Assembly (NCBI GenBank): GCA_013397935.1
Contig: VZRN01004715.1
Coordinates: forward strand, 1,009,502-1,073,501
Length of the DNA: 64,000 nt
Reading direction: 5' to 3'
From: Dasyornis broadbenti
Lineage: Eukaryota; Chordata; Aves; Passeriformes; Dasyornithidae
Part shown: positions 53,558-64,000 of the stretch, one piece after another
How positions within the stretch are numbered: the stretch's first letter is position 1
How the letters are laid out: each line of letters starts with the position of its first letter
The notes under the pieces: generated by a model
Told to the model about the DNA's origin: nothing
The model's database searches: none
Seen by the model: the letters and a program-made list of their open reading frames with translations, nothing else
Position numbers and translations under genes: made by a program

Positions 53558-54044
53558 TGATGTTTCACGCCTCGAAACATACTGGAATGCAGGTGGCCAT
53601 GTCCAGTGGGACGCCAGGCCGTGCTTAATTAAAGGTGAGGGAGCACCCTGCTCTGTCCCCAGCACTCGGGCCTGAGCTGTCAATCAGGGGGAGGCGGGGC
53701 TAACCCAGTCCCTGATTGGCCAAGTGACCGGAAGTCTCAGCCGGGGGGCGGGGCCACAGGGCCCCAGGCGTTAAAAGGGGGAGACCACCGGGTGATTCCC
53801 CCCCCCCGAGACCCTACTTCTGTGTGGGAACCCAGGAGGTGGTAGCCATGTGTGTGTTGTTTTATATCTCTACTCTCTTTCTGTCTTCTTAATGGAACTT
53901 TTTGGGTAACATAACATCTTAACATTTTAATGACTTCTAGGTTGAATTGGCTAAGTTTATGCTAAGTTAATACTAAGTAAATACTAAGTAATGCTATAAT
54001 AAGTGTTTTGTATCAAATTGGGTGTTGCATTTTGTCCTTTACCA
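53558..54044 (+). mobile_element. Solo LTR of an avian endogenous retrovirus (candidate)
   Basis: A 487-bp segment beginning TGATG and ending ACCA is flanked by GAGATC (53552-53557) and AAGATC (54045-54050), a possible 6-bp target duplication with one change. Inside, in promoter order, are an inverted CCAAT box (ATTGG, 53715), GC boxes (GAGGCGGGGC at 53691 and GGGGCGGGGCC near 53746), a TTAAAA TATA-like box (53771), a C10 tract (53798-53807) and an AT-rich end with repeated TACTAAGTAA units (53950-53995). Its CpG content is far above the surroundings. No gag, pol or env sequence adjoins it, so it would be a solo LTR left by recombination. The family is not identified, and the 5' boundary might lie further upstream near 53512. 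Confidence 0.5.
53698..53776 (+). promoter_or_regulatory. LTR promoter block: CCAAT, GC boxes, TATA-like
   Basis: ATTGG (reverse CCAAT) at 53715-53719, GGGGCGGGGCC around 53746-53756 and TTAAAA at 53771-53776 are spaced like a compact polymerase II promoter. They fall where the U3 end of the putative LTR would lie, so transcription, if any, would start near 53800. Confidence 0.4.
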
Positions 54045-54050
54045 AAGATC

Positions 54051-54242
54051 CTTCATTTTCTATATTTTAGCCAGTAAAATTTGTGTGAATTTCACCTCAT
54101 GAGAATATCTAGTGTGGATTTCTCCTTTGTGCTAAAGCAGAGTAATGAAATCTTGAGTTTAACCCCTGGATTTAAGGATGTAGGTGTAACAGACAGTAAA
54201 GACAGTATATCTTGTTTAGACCAAATAGTACATGAGAAAGCG
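54051..54242. other. Spacer between two LTR-like segments
   Basis: About 190 bp of AT-rich unique sequence separates the plus-strand LTR from the minus-strand LTR. Nothing else is seen in it. Confidence 0.6.
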
Positions 54243-55092
54243 TGATGGTTTAACACCAGCCAGAAGTTTAATTCCAAATAAGCCACTCTCCATTTCCCCG
54301 ACTGTCTCCAGTAAAAGACAGTCAAAGCTGCAGACTATGGATTAAAATGACAATTTACTGAAAATAAAGAGCAATGGAATAAGAAATACACAGTGACAGC
54401 AGCAATACTAATAACAAAAGTATACAAAAAGAGAAGGTGCTTTACACACAAAAGGTGTTCACCACCTTGATGTAGTTCATTGTGACCACTGGGACAAAGA
54501 CAAGAAGGCAGCTATTCCTATGCTCAGCACCACATGGTTTCCCCAGACAAAGACTGGATGGTGGGTAATCCCTGCAGCTGGCTCTCCCTGTCACCAAACC
54601 TCAGACAACGGAAAACAATGGCAGACAAGTCCCTGACTGCTGGATCATCTGTGTCACACTGCACTGCTGCCTGGGATGCTGGACTTGATTCTGTGCAGCT
54701 GCTTCCAGCGCTGGCGCCTTTACTGTGGACCGCTCCACCCCTCTCCACCCACCTCTGCTTGGCTCCTTTTAGCTTGGCTGTGCTCGGCTCACCTGGGATT
54801 GGGTTTGCCTCCGTCACACTGTTCCCTGCAGATGTTTCCTGCATGGGAAGGGGTTGGGCAGCAGTGGCAGAGGACAGCATCCGAAGGGCTGGTCCCCAAC
54901 ACCTTCCTGATTGAGAGAGAGAGATAAAATTGGCCACTTCTAGGAGTGCACTCACATTGTCATCCTTCCAACACCATGCCCCCCAGAGATGAAGTGCATT
55001 GTATGGCATAACAACTTGGCCACATCCACACATGGCTAAGCTCTGCCTCCTCTCTGCAAACAGAACATAAAAAACAGGTGTGCGTTCTGACA
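54243..55092 (-). mobile_element. Avian ERVL-type LTR (candidate), minus orientation
   Basis: The plus strand starts TGATGGTTTAACACCAGCCA, the reverse complement of the '...GGCTGGnGTTAAACCAnCA' 3' end typical of a widespread avian ERV LTR group. Further in, GTATACAAAAAGAG (near 54420) and GTTCACCACCT also fit that group read in reverse. The 3' end (54243) is the well-supported boundary; the 5' end is set at a TGTCAG start on the minus strand (55092) and is uncertain, and no target duplication was found. The 189-codon minus frame at 54524-55093, the longest in the window, lies inside and is best explained as open LTR sequence. No internal viral genes are seen. Confidence 0.5.
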
Positions 55093-55848
55093 TTAAAAGT
55101 TTTCTTACTAAACATGTCTAAGTATGATCATCAGTTTTGAATGCTCAAGGTTTTCAGGTTAAGTATTTACTTGCTTCTTTTACTTCTATAACTAATGATG
55201 GCAATAAACTCTTTCGTAATGTTTAGTTCTTTACAATCTGAAGCTGAAAGAATTTATATTTTCTTGATTTTAGCTTTTTTCTGTCATTGCACACTTGAAA
55301 CTCTTGACCATTCCAAAAATTGGACATTTTTTGGTGCAAGAAATAAAACTATCATTTTTAATTAAAAAGGAAATTTGGAAGAAAGTTACTGTTATTTTAG
55401 TGCAGCTCATAACTTTTGAATATTGTGTACAGCTATTTACCATTCAAAAAAAGAGGAAAAATTGTTACTATAGAAACGACTAAATCACGATTTACATGCT
55501 ATTTGGAAGAGATAGTCTTTCTTAACAGAGATACTAACTGATATGTTATTGGAGTTGTGGAGTTTATAGGTTTATATCACTAACACCAGAATGTCAACAA
55601 CAGATTACCATGGATTTTAAATAAGGGACAGTGCTTAATTGAAGGAAATAATGGCAAACCTTTTGAAGCGGCGGGCTGTCATATATTTTTCTCTAAACCT
55701 CTTAGTTTCCATTTAGAAATGCTGTGTTCTAATGAATTATATACTAGGGCCTAAGCTTTATTTCAAAATGGAAATAAAGAAGAATAGCTGCTCTTCTGTT
55801 CCTAATGAGTTCTGATAGCTTTATGATCTCAACCTTTAGGCGATGATT
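55093..55848. other. AT-rich spacer
   Basis: About 750 bp with no gene or recognisable repeat, ending at a 21-base A run. Confidence 0.6.
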
Positions 55849-55954
55849 AAAAAAAAAAAAAAAAAAAAAGCGGGAAAAGGCGTTTTCGGGGAATTTTATG
55901 GTCGGGCCGGGCTTACGTAAGCCCCGCTTTAATCCGAAATTAGCAAAGGTTCAN
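55849..55954. other. Poly-A followed by CpG-dense islet and an N
   Basis: Twenty-one A (55849-55869) are followed by 84 bp that are G/C-rich and hold about eight CpG, in a neighbourhood almost free of CpG, and then an ambiguous base (55954). The islet contains the perfect 16-bp palindrome GGGCTTACGTAAGCCC (55909-55924) and complementary AAAGCGG/CCGCTTT words at 55867 and 55924. The likeliest reading is low-quality or misassembled sequence behind a homopolymer; a small foreign insert is the alternative. Confidence 0.7.
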
Positions 55955-56772
55955 AACAAATTTAGTAAAATAATTTTCTGGATGCAAGAGATCTATAAAA
56001 GAATTGAATTGTTAAAGAGCTAAATACCAAAATAAAGGAGTAAGAAGAGAAATTAAAAAAAGCTTATGGTATGTAGAGAAGCTTGAAATTGTCTTCAGGC
56101 CAAAGTAGTGTTCCTCAGAAACTGTAAATCTGACCCAAAAGAAGCAGTATCTACATAAGTGATAAGGCTGAGATGCATCGGGGTAATAAGGAAACCTGTC
56201 TGAAGATATACAATCTGATTAGAATTCTAGTCATTTTGAAATGGTTTCAGGTCTTGTGTCTGAACCTAGTCTTAACTGCCAGCTGTCACTCATATTGCCA
56301 GGTCAGTATTTTTTCTACTGTCGTGGTCACTCATCTTTCTCTGACTATTCCTGAAAATAATAATGTCATTAAATAGTTGGAATCATGCTAATCATTAACA
56401 AAACACAGCTTGTTGAAATAATTGGTTTCCCTTTTAGAACAATTCCAGTGAATGGAAAGGACACTTTAACGTATTTCATCTACCCTATGAAGAATGACAA
56501 GAACAAACCATATCTAAAGATGGACAGTGGGATTCATTAGGTGGAAAAGGTTGGGACTGAGACTCAGGTTGCAATCAAAAGACTGAGATTTTGTTGATAT
56601 GCAGAAGCTTTCTTTTTAACTTTTTTCCTTAAGAGAGTGTGTCTGTGTTTTATTTTTCATAACCTTGTTGATTTGTTTGCAAACCATCTCTTATGAAACA
56701 AATTTCCTCATCAAAAGCATTTAAAATAAATATCACTGATATTGTTGCTCAAGTGGGCGTGTCTGTAACATA
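55955..56772. other. Non-coding spacer
   Basis: About 800 bp without recognisable features. Confidence 0.6.
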
Positions 56773-56832
56773 GTACTGAGTTTGACTCAATGATCCTGAT
56801 GGGTCCATTCCTGTTCAACACATTCTGATTCC
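56773..56832 (+). mobile_element. Short CR1 LINE 3' end fragment
   Basis: TTTGACTCAATGATCCTGAT, then GGGTCCATTCCTGTTCAACA and CATTCTGATTCC, parallel the CR1 3' end seen at 17.95 kb (GACTTTGATGATTCGTATGG and so on). Only about 60 bp are recognisable and the usual repeat tail is missing. Confidence 0.55.
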
Positions 56833-58489
56833 CAGCTGTCTCTATGGTGCTGCAGGCTTGAAGTGATTTTGTCCTTGCAGCAGGGACACACAAGAAGAAG
56901 GCCCATCATTGTTACCTTTGCCATCATTTTTTCTTTAGGTTACAGTGAGGCCAATATTCCTCCCTCCATTTTTCAGACTTTATTATGCCTTTCTAGTAGC
57001 ATGCTTATGCACTCTCTTTACTTCTCAAGCTCTCATTTTCTATTCAGCTTTGTCTGATGGATCATATAGAAGGATATGGAAATACAGAACATGGCCAGAA
57101 GAGAAGGCTGATTAAACAGTGGATAAAACATTGAACAGTGTTGTGGCTAAACACGTATTTTGCACACAGCTTCAATACTTGCTATTATGTGTTGATTTTT
57201 CTTCATTCCCCAAGCCGATCCCAAAAAGTTATGTTTTGGGATATGTAGTTGAAGGAGTTCAGCCTTTACTTGATCTCTTGCAGGAACAAAATGACATGTT
57301 CCGTCACTCAAGTTCTACATTATAGTATCAGAAAAAGTGTCTGAAACTATTGTGTGAATTGTAATTATAACAATGCTGCAACAAATTAGGGCAAAAACAT
57401 ATATTCATATTTTTGACATCCTTCTGTGTACTCTCTCCTTTAGATGGTGAGGTTTACATAAATATCTTTAAAAATCTGCCTGTTGTTATTCTGCAAGTTA
57501 ACAAATCTGTGTAACTATTATATTCTAGAATATGTTCTAAATATTTTGTTAGCCAATTACAGCAAAGTTTTTCATTCATATTCAAGGAAGTTTAGTAGGT
57601 CTGTAAATATACATATGTTTTCTGTAATTTTTTGTGTATATGGATGTCTTAAACCTCATAGTGTGTACATACATTGGGGTAAGTGTCATGAAAAACAAAA
57701 TGCTGGTTTTTAAAAGCATCCTCTATTATGGGCATGTTATTTTTGTTACAAGTCAACTAGATGATCCCAGTTTCTAGGCATTTTTGACAGGCAGCTGACA
57801 CCTCCTCTAAACATTTGAACCGTAGATACGATATTCAAAAGCTAAATATGTCTAGATGGTCCTCAGATCTCAACTGGGAAATTCAAGATCCCAGATCTGG
57901 ATGTAAATCTCAGGATTCATCTTAACTAGGTTTGGACAGGATGTTCATACGCTCTGTCCCTTCTTTGTCTTTCGTAGACTCCAGGTGAACAAGAAGATGC
58001 ATGTTGATTCTTGTCCCAGAATTTAAATATAGCCTAAGTGAACTCTTACATACTATAGACAAGAGGGCTGTGCAACTCCTTGCTAAAGGGCTTGTAGTTG
58101 CAAGACGTAAGAAAAAAAAGAGAAATGCTTGAAAAAGAGCTGTTTTGCATTGCTCAGCGTGAGGGTGCACAAGTACCTACACCCTAACCATCAATAGAAT
58201 ATACACTGTGCTTATGTAAAACAATGTGGGCTAAACAGTTCATGGAATTGAGACACAATGTCCATGCTTTTGTTCATGTGTACACCTCTGAAATTCTGTG
58301 TAATGTTTATTGCATTGCTAGTGTGGAGGCTATCTCCTTTCCGGGAAATAAATGGGGACGTTTGGTCAGAGCAGTGGGTAAATATGAGTTACCCTTTTGA
58401 CTTTATGAGGAGGCAATTCCACCTTTCATTCTCCTTATCTTCTTGAAAAGGCATTAGAATCCCGATAAAGATGTCAGGTTGGGACTTTG
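56833..58489. other. Non-coding spacer
   Basis: About 1.65 kb between two CR1 copies. Small frames only; nothing recognised. Confidence 0.6.
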
Positions 58490-60515
58490 TTGACAAATAT
58501 GTTACTGGATGTGGTGCTCACCAGTGCATATGAGCTCGTTAGAGTTAAGATTGTAGCAGCCTGGGATGATGTGACCATGTCCTGGATGAATTTGTGATCT
58601 GAAGTGTGGCCTGGCAAGGAGCAAAGTCAAGACTCAAAAATTTGTGAGAACAAAATTCAGGCTGTTTAAGGAGTTGGTGAATGAGATCCTCTGGGTAACT
58701 GCCCTTATGAACAGAGGGGTTGACCAGAGATGGCAACTCTTTAAGGCCGCTTTTCTTGGAGTGGAAGAGCTCTCTATCCTGGTGTGCAGGAAATTTAGCA
58801 GGGCGGGCTGGGAACCAGCATGGCTGAGCAAGGATCTGCTCCTTAAATTGAGGAGAAAGAATGAAATGCACAGCCAGTGTGAGCCAGGACAGGTGACCTG
58901 GGGAAGAAGACAGGGTTACTGTTCAAATATGTAGAGATGGGATCAGGAATACCAAGGTGCAGCTGGAACAGGACTTGACAAGGGATGTGAAGAGTAACAG
59001 GAAGGGATTCTATAAGTGCATAGGTCAGATGACAAAGGACAAGTGTACTCTCCTCCAGAAGTAAGAAGGGTGAATTGATGGCAATGGATATGGAGAAGGC
59101 TGAGGTACTCTGAGCTCTTTGCTTCAGTCTTCACTGGTAGTCAGGCTTCCCACTTGTCTCAAGTCCCTGACTTTCTGAGTGGGTGTGTGGAAGTGGAGTC
59201 CTTCCCAGTATAAGCAAAGAGCAGGTTCTGAACCACATGATGAAGCTAAGTAGCCACAAATCTGTGGTACCTGATGACATGCATCCGAGGATCCTGAGGG
59301 AACTGGGTGATGTTGTTGCCAAGACACTCTTCATCATATTTAAAATGTCAAGACAGGTGAAGTGCCTGCTGACTGGAAAAAGGGGAACATCACTCACATT
59401 TTTAAGAAGGGGAGAAAGGAAGTTATGGGCAACTTCAGGCTGTTTAGCCTCACCTGTGCCTGGGAAGGTCATGGTGCTGATCCTCCTAAAAGATATTCTA
59501 AGGCGCATAAAAGACAAGAATGTGATCTGAGGCAGACAGCACTGCGCTACTGAGGGGAAATTGTACCTGATCAATCTGGTGACCTTCTGTGGTGGAGTGA
59601 CTTCAGCAGTCATCAGGGGAAGACTGACAGATGTAATTTATCCAGACTTCTGTAACGCTTTCAATACAGTCCCATGTGACATCCTTTCCCCCAAATTATA
59701 GGGACATGGATTTGATGGATGGACTGTTCAGTGGTTAAGGAATCAGCTGGATGGACACAGCCAGAGAGTTGTGGACAACGGCTCTATGTCCAGGTGGGGG
59801 CCGGTGATGAGTGATGTCCCTCAGGGCTCTGTCTTGGGACTGGTGCTCTTCAATATCTTCATCAACAACACAGACAGTGAGACTGAGTACACCCTCAGCA
59901 AGCTTGCAGATGACATGAAGCTGAGAAGTCCAGCTGACACAACAAAAAAGGTGTGGCCAAGAGGTTGAGGGAGGAGATTTTACCCGTCTCCTCGTGAGAC
60001 CTCACCTGGAGTGCTGCATTCGCCTCTGGGGTCCTCAGCAAAAGAAAGATGTGGACCTGTTGCAGCAAGTCCAGAGGGCCATGAAGATGACTAAGGGCTG
60101 GCATACCTCTCTTACAGGTACAAGGTGAGAGAACTGACATTGTTCAGACTGGAAAAGAGAAAGCTTCAGGGAGATTTCATTACAGCCTTCCATTTACCAT
60201 AGGGGGAGGGAGATGGAGGGACTTTTTATACGGGCAGATAGTGACAAGACAGGGGGCAGTGGTTTTAACCTAAAAGAAGGCAGGTTTAGTTAGGTATTAG
60301 TAAGAAATTCTTTATTTTGAGGGTATTGAAGCACTATCACAGATTGCCCAGAGAAGTTATAGATGTCCCATCCTGGGAAGTGTTCAAAGTCAAGTTGGAT
60401 GGGGCTTTGAGCAGCCTGATTTAGTGAGTAGCATCCTTGCCCATGGCAGAGAGATTGGAACTAGATGATCTTTAGGGTCCTTTCCAACCCTAACTGTTCT
60501 GTGATTCTACTATTA
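58490..60515 (+). mobile_element. CR1 LINE ORF2 remnant with intact 3' end
   Basis: This 2-kb segment follows avian CR1 ORF2 from the linker after the endonuclease (LDVVLTS at about 58505) through the reverse transcriptase to the 3' end (near 60490-60512). Recognisable blocks are FRLFKELVNEILWVTAL (58656), PADWKKGNITHIFKKG (59365), DVIYPDFCNAFNTV (59630-59671, the first catalytic-aspartate block), VPQGSVLG (59816) and LADD (59903-59914; the family has FADD). It is dead: frame changes near 59356 and 59450, another between 58934 and 59183, an in-frame TAG at 59699-59701, and an internal deletion near 59950 that joins the post-LADD region to the ORF2 C-terminal part. ORF1 and the endonuclease are absent (5' truncation). 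Confidence 0.93.
59771..59968 (+). pseudogene. CR1 reverse transcriptase core fragment
   Basis: Sixty-five codons covering two reverse transcriptase motifs: VPQGSVLGLVLFNIFINN and the catalytic LADD box, in which the two aspartates are kept but the usual preceding Phe is Leu. The frame ends a few codons after LADD at the internal deletion junction. In an intact element this domain copies the element's RNA at the nicked target. Here it is a fragment inside the broken CR1 copy and cannot yield an active enzyme. Confidence 0.85.
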
Positions 60516-62826
60516 TACATTTGTTCACTCATATTAACTTATGCATGGAAGGGTAACTCTTAATTAGCTTTCTAGGTGAAGTAGAAGCTGGACTTCGTAG
60601 GAAATTGCTTTTTTTGAGTGAATTATTTTGATTAAGCCATCTTCTGAATGAAATTGCCTGAATAAATGTTTTTATATGTAATATATAGCATTTTGATCTC
60701 ATATTATGCATGCCCTGTTTGGTGATTTCAGATTATTGCAATAAATCAGCTCTTTTAGAAATAGGCACAAATCCAGCATATCATCATTAGATTACAATAA
60801 TTTTGTAGAATGACATTTAACTCACGTTTTCATTAAAACTACTTTTTACTCATTTAATTTCTTTTAATTCAAAAATGAAAAAAAGCTTTTCCATCTGTTC
60901 TTCTCTATTTGCTTTCTTCTTTAAAACAATTTTGCCCTTCTGTTTTGCCAAAAATAGTTGTACTTAACTAACTAAAGTATGATTCTACTGTGCAACTCAC
61001 CACATCTCATGAAATGGTTTACTGTTCTTGCTGTTATTTTATTATCAAGACAGAAAGGAACATTTGGGCTCAGTGTTTTCTGCACTTCTGACTTAGGTGC
61101 TGTTTTGCACATATCAGGTATGATGTCCTGTTAATGAAAAACTATGTAAGATTTTAACAGCACAGAAAACACAATTTTTGATATTGTTATATTATTTACC
61201 ATTACTAAAATCTCCATTCATGATTTTTAACAATTTCAGTATTTTTTTTTCTTTGAAACAGAACTTTCTGCAATGGCAGAGTCAATTTTCAAGCTAATGG
61301 AATGATTAAAGGGTGAAACATAATAATCTTATTCCTAAAGTCCATGAGGTTTTTTCCCCTTAAATCTAATTGTGAATAATTAATTAAAAATTCAGAGAAG
61401 CAATTGTAAACTCAATTTTTTTTGTTAGGAAAGAAAAATCTTGTTAGGAAATTGTTAGGAAAGAAAAATTTTGTTAGGAAAGAAAAACAAGCATTTCTTG
61501 TTGAATATCTGTTTTCAAAACTACATATAATTTTATTTATTAAAACATAGACTATAAAGGCAGTGATCAATATGATGAATCTTGACAAAATTATCTTGAC
61601 AAATTGAAGGCTTTGATGTCTTGATAAAAAACCTGTTAAATTATGGTGGTCTAAATGAAATCCTGAAAAGGTGATTAAACAGGCAGTTGAAAAACTTATG
61701 TAAACAGCGTTTGTTAAAGGTTAAGCAGTCAAACTCATAAGACACTTCATGAGGTTTCCATTACAAATCAGTCCATATTCCCATCCAGCTTTGTACTTTC
61801 ATGGATGATTTGGATGATGGGATAGGAAGGATGCAAATTTTCAAAGTACGCAAAGCTGAGAGGGTCTGCAAACCTGTCAGAAATCAAGATGCAAATTTGA
61901 AATGAACCTAAAATAGTGATAAACCATTAAAAATAAATGATTGCAATTAAATTAAGTGCAAGATTTTTATTTGGGAAACATCAATTCCCTAAGTGCAAAG
62001 TGAAGATTACTGGCGTACTGATGTTTTTGTGGAGGAGGATCTAGAGATGCTGAGTACATCATGCTGTGATGGAAAAGAACTTTCATAAAGGGCTACACAA
62101 ATAAAAATATTTTATTTAAAGACTGTTATATTTTGAAAATATTTTCTCTCTTCAGTTCAAATGATATCTTGAGCTGAAAAGGAGGAAGACAAAGAAACCT
62201 TCATATGCATTGAGAACTAAATTTGACCCTCCAAGTTCTGCAGGTGCTATATGCAAAAGAAGTACTTGGAAAAAGCGTATTGACCATATATAATAAGTGA
62301 ATTTCTAAGTTTTGGGTTTTGGGAACAGAAAGTTACTCCAGCTGTTGCTTATAGAAGAACAACCCAAATTTTCTGTTGTGGTTCAATTGCATCTGTACAA
62401 GTCTTGTAGAGATCTGGTTGCAACATCTTTACAATTGATGATGATGTAAAGAGATCAAAAATAGAATTTTCAATTTTCATATGAAGTCTGAAATGTTAGA
62501 AAGCATATTCTTTCCAATCACAAAGAGAGAAAATTGTGAACAGATTCAAGGAGAAAAGAAAGATGGAACCCAACTAACACCACTTGATACTGTAACTTTT
62601 AAACTAATATCTGCAACAGCATAAGGGTTTATGCAAGCTATCTAAACCTGAAGAAGGCAGGTACTTTTACAGTGCTTTTTACTTTCAAATTGACCCATAA
62701 ACACAGGAGATATATTTTCCCTGTAATCTTAGCTTTGAATATTATACAATGGTATTCATGCTTTTAATTCAGAGTATTGTATGTGACTAATCTTTAGGGA
62801 CACAATTTTGCTGACTAAATTTAGTC
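60516..62826. other. AT-rich spacer with a small tandem repeat
   Basis: About 2.3 kb with no gene. It contains the tandem repeat at 61422-61488. Confidence 0.6.
61422..61488. repeat. Tandem repeat, unit TTGTTAGGAAAGAAAAAT
   Basis: Three near-complete 18-bp units start at 61422, 61452 and 61471, with a truncated unit (TTGTTAGGAA) at 61441. This is a local expansion in AT-rich sequence. Confidence 0.85.
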
Positions 62827-62828
62827 AT

Positions 62829-63052
62829 TATAGAATCATAGAATATCTGAAATTGGAAGGGACCCCATAAGGATCATCGAGTCCAACTCCCTGTTCTTTG
62901 CAAGACCATTTCCTAATGTCCAGTCTGAACTTCTCCTTATTCTACGTCATTTCATTTCCTCATGTTCTACCACTGATCACTAGGAGATCAATACCTGTCT
63001 CTTGAGGAAGGTGTAGAGTGTGATGAGGGTACTCCTCAGTCTTGTAAACAAA
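62829..63052 (-). mobile_element. CR1 LINE 3' fragment, minus orientation
   Basis: ATAGAATCATAGAATATCTG, GGATCATCGAGTCCAACTCC, AATGTCCAGTCTGAACTTCT and TGATGAGGGTACTCCTCAGT follow the reverse complement of an avian CR1 3' region, of the subfamily with 'ggatcatcgagtccaact'. That differs from the 'tctagtccaaccc' type seen at 18.7 kb. Compared with the family there seems to be a short internal deletion near 62890. Confidence 0.9.
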
Positions 63053-64000
63053 ACGTGGAAATATCCATAAACATCATGTTTTTTAAAGCAAAAAAAATCA
63101 CTATTATCTGAAATTCAGGCAGTCAGTAACTTTTAATGACCAAACCTTTTCTCTTTTAAGTTTCTTTAAAACATCCTGATTTCAGAAAGGTCAGGATCAG
63201 TCCATTAATTACCTATCAAACGTATATCTAGTATATTTGTGTGCAAGGCCACAACTTCCTAGGCAAATTTTCAGTCTACTACAAGTGACACCACACTGAC
63301 TGCAGAGAGGTTTTAAGTTCATAGTTTGAACTTTTTAAACTATTTTCAAATGTATCCAATTTTTCTTAGATTTGATATTTCTCTTGATTTTTACAAAGAA
63401 CATTTCACAGCCTGCTCTAAGGGCTCGTATATTGCATCAAAGAAGGCGGGGAATGTATGATGTATATTAGCTTCAGAAGCACATCTGTGAGCTCAGATTG
63501 GATGAAAGGTCATAAACACAATGAATGTTGCTAGGTAACAGTGCCTTTTAGTCAATTTAGTTGTGAAAATGAAAGGGTTTTTTTGTACAAAGATAGGCTA
63601 TTTGGATAGTGCAGTGAACAGTCACTTTATTTTGATCTTCAGAGCTGTAATTTCAAAATAACAAACCTTTTCCCTCGAGAAAAAAAAAAAAACCAAACCG
63701 CATTTTCTCTATTTACAATGTACTTTACCAGAAAACATTCAAAGTCATAATAAAAATGAAAGTTGAGAGAGAGGAAATTATGATTGTTCCTGATTAATGA
63801 AAGAATAATTTTTGTTACTTGTAGTGGCTTTTCAATTCAAATTGAAAAATATTAATCATTAAGGAGCAAAGGTCTATCTACTGAAACACTGCAAAAGCTA
63901 GAGCAGTGGAAAAAGAATAATAAAACAGCAAACCTATTCTTCTTTAAAAACATTTTCTTTTAGACCAAGCACTCGATATGAAAGAAATTACTGCACTTTT
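63053..64000. other. AT-rich non-coding end of window
   Basis: About 950 bp with no recognisable gene or repeat beyond a short A12-13 run at about 63680-63692. Confidence 0.6.

Noticed and set aside
54524..55093. 189-codon minus frame as a gene
   Set aside because: It lies within an LTR-like repeat and resembles no protein family; retained only as a finding.
59131..59613. 160-codon minus frame
   Set aside because: It is the antisense shadow of the CR1 reverse transcriptase region.
1..64000. CRISPR arrays, bacterial operons, integrons or phage
   Set aside because: No regularly spaced repeats, ribosome binding sites or compact genes; repeats and composition are those of a bird nuclear genome.

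Overview
The window reads as avian nuclear DNA: a long, AT-rich, gene-poor stretch such as a large intron or intergenic desert on a macrochromosome. The bird assignment rests on its repeats. There are several CR1 LINE remnants with the typical avian 3' end (variants of TCTATGATTCT), one long decayed CR1 reverse transcriptase copy, and LTRs of avian endogenous retrovirus type. No Alu/B1-like SINEs and no bacterial-style operons are visible. No intact protein-coding gene of recognised family is present; nearly all open frames of 60-190 codons look like chance or repeat-derived frames. The species cannot be fixed from the sequence.

Layout. 1-3640: AT-rich, no gene. 3640-5130: GC-richer island with a nested inverted repeat and an 18-bp direct repeat, origin unknown. 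5130-11690: non-coding. 11699-12283 (minus): protein-like frame broken by two nearby stops, a possible unidentified pseudogene. 12290-24950: non-coding, with two short CR1 pieces (17.9-18.0 kb and 18.7-19.0 kb). 24.95-27.3 kb: a more complex, less AT-dominated patch holding two splice-bounded exon-like segments and, between them, a compact microRNA-like hairpin. This is the best candidate for an undescribed transcribed element. 27663-27715: 53-base assembly gap inside a poly-T run. 30735-30773: a 39-nt microexon-like block. 31-44 kb: AT-rich, with small palindromes and a very old interspersed-repeat fragment. CR1 pieces lie at 43.97-44.35 and 46.47-46.81 kb. 53558-54044: a solo LTR (plus) with a possible 6-bp target duplication. 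54243-55092: a second, unrelated LTR (minus). 55849-55954: poly-A followed by a CpG-dense islet and an N, probably low-quality or misassembled sequence. 56.78-56.83 kb: short CR1 3' end. 58490-60515: CR1 ORF2 remnant with frameshifts and an internal deletion. 62.83-63.05 kb: a last CR1 3' piece.

If anything here is functional, it is probably non-coding: the hairpin with its possible host exons, and perhaps the 39-nt exon, which could belong to a gene whose other exons lie outside the window. Both are inferences from splice-like and foldback patterns and were not checked by alignment or expression data.
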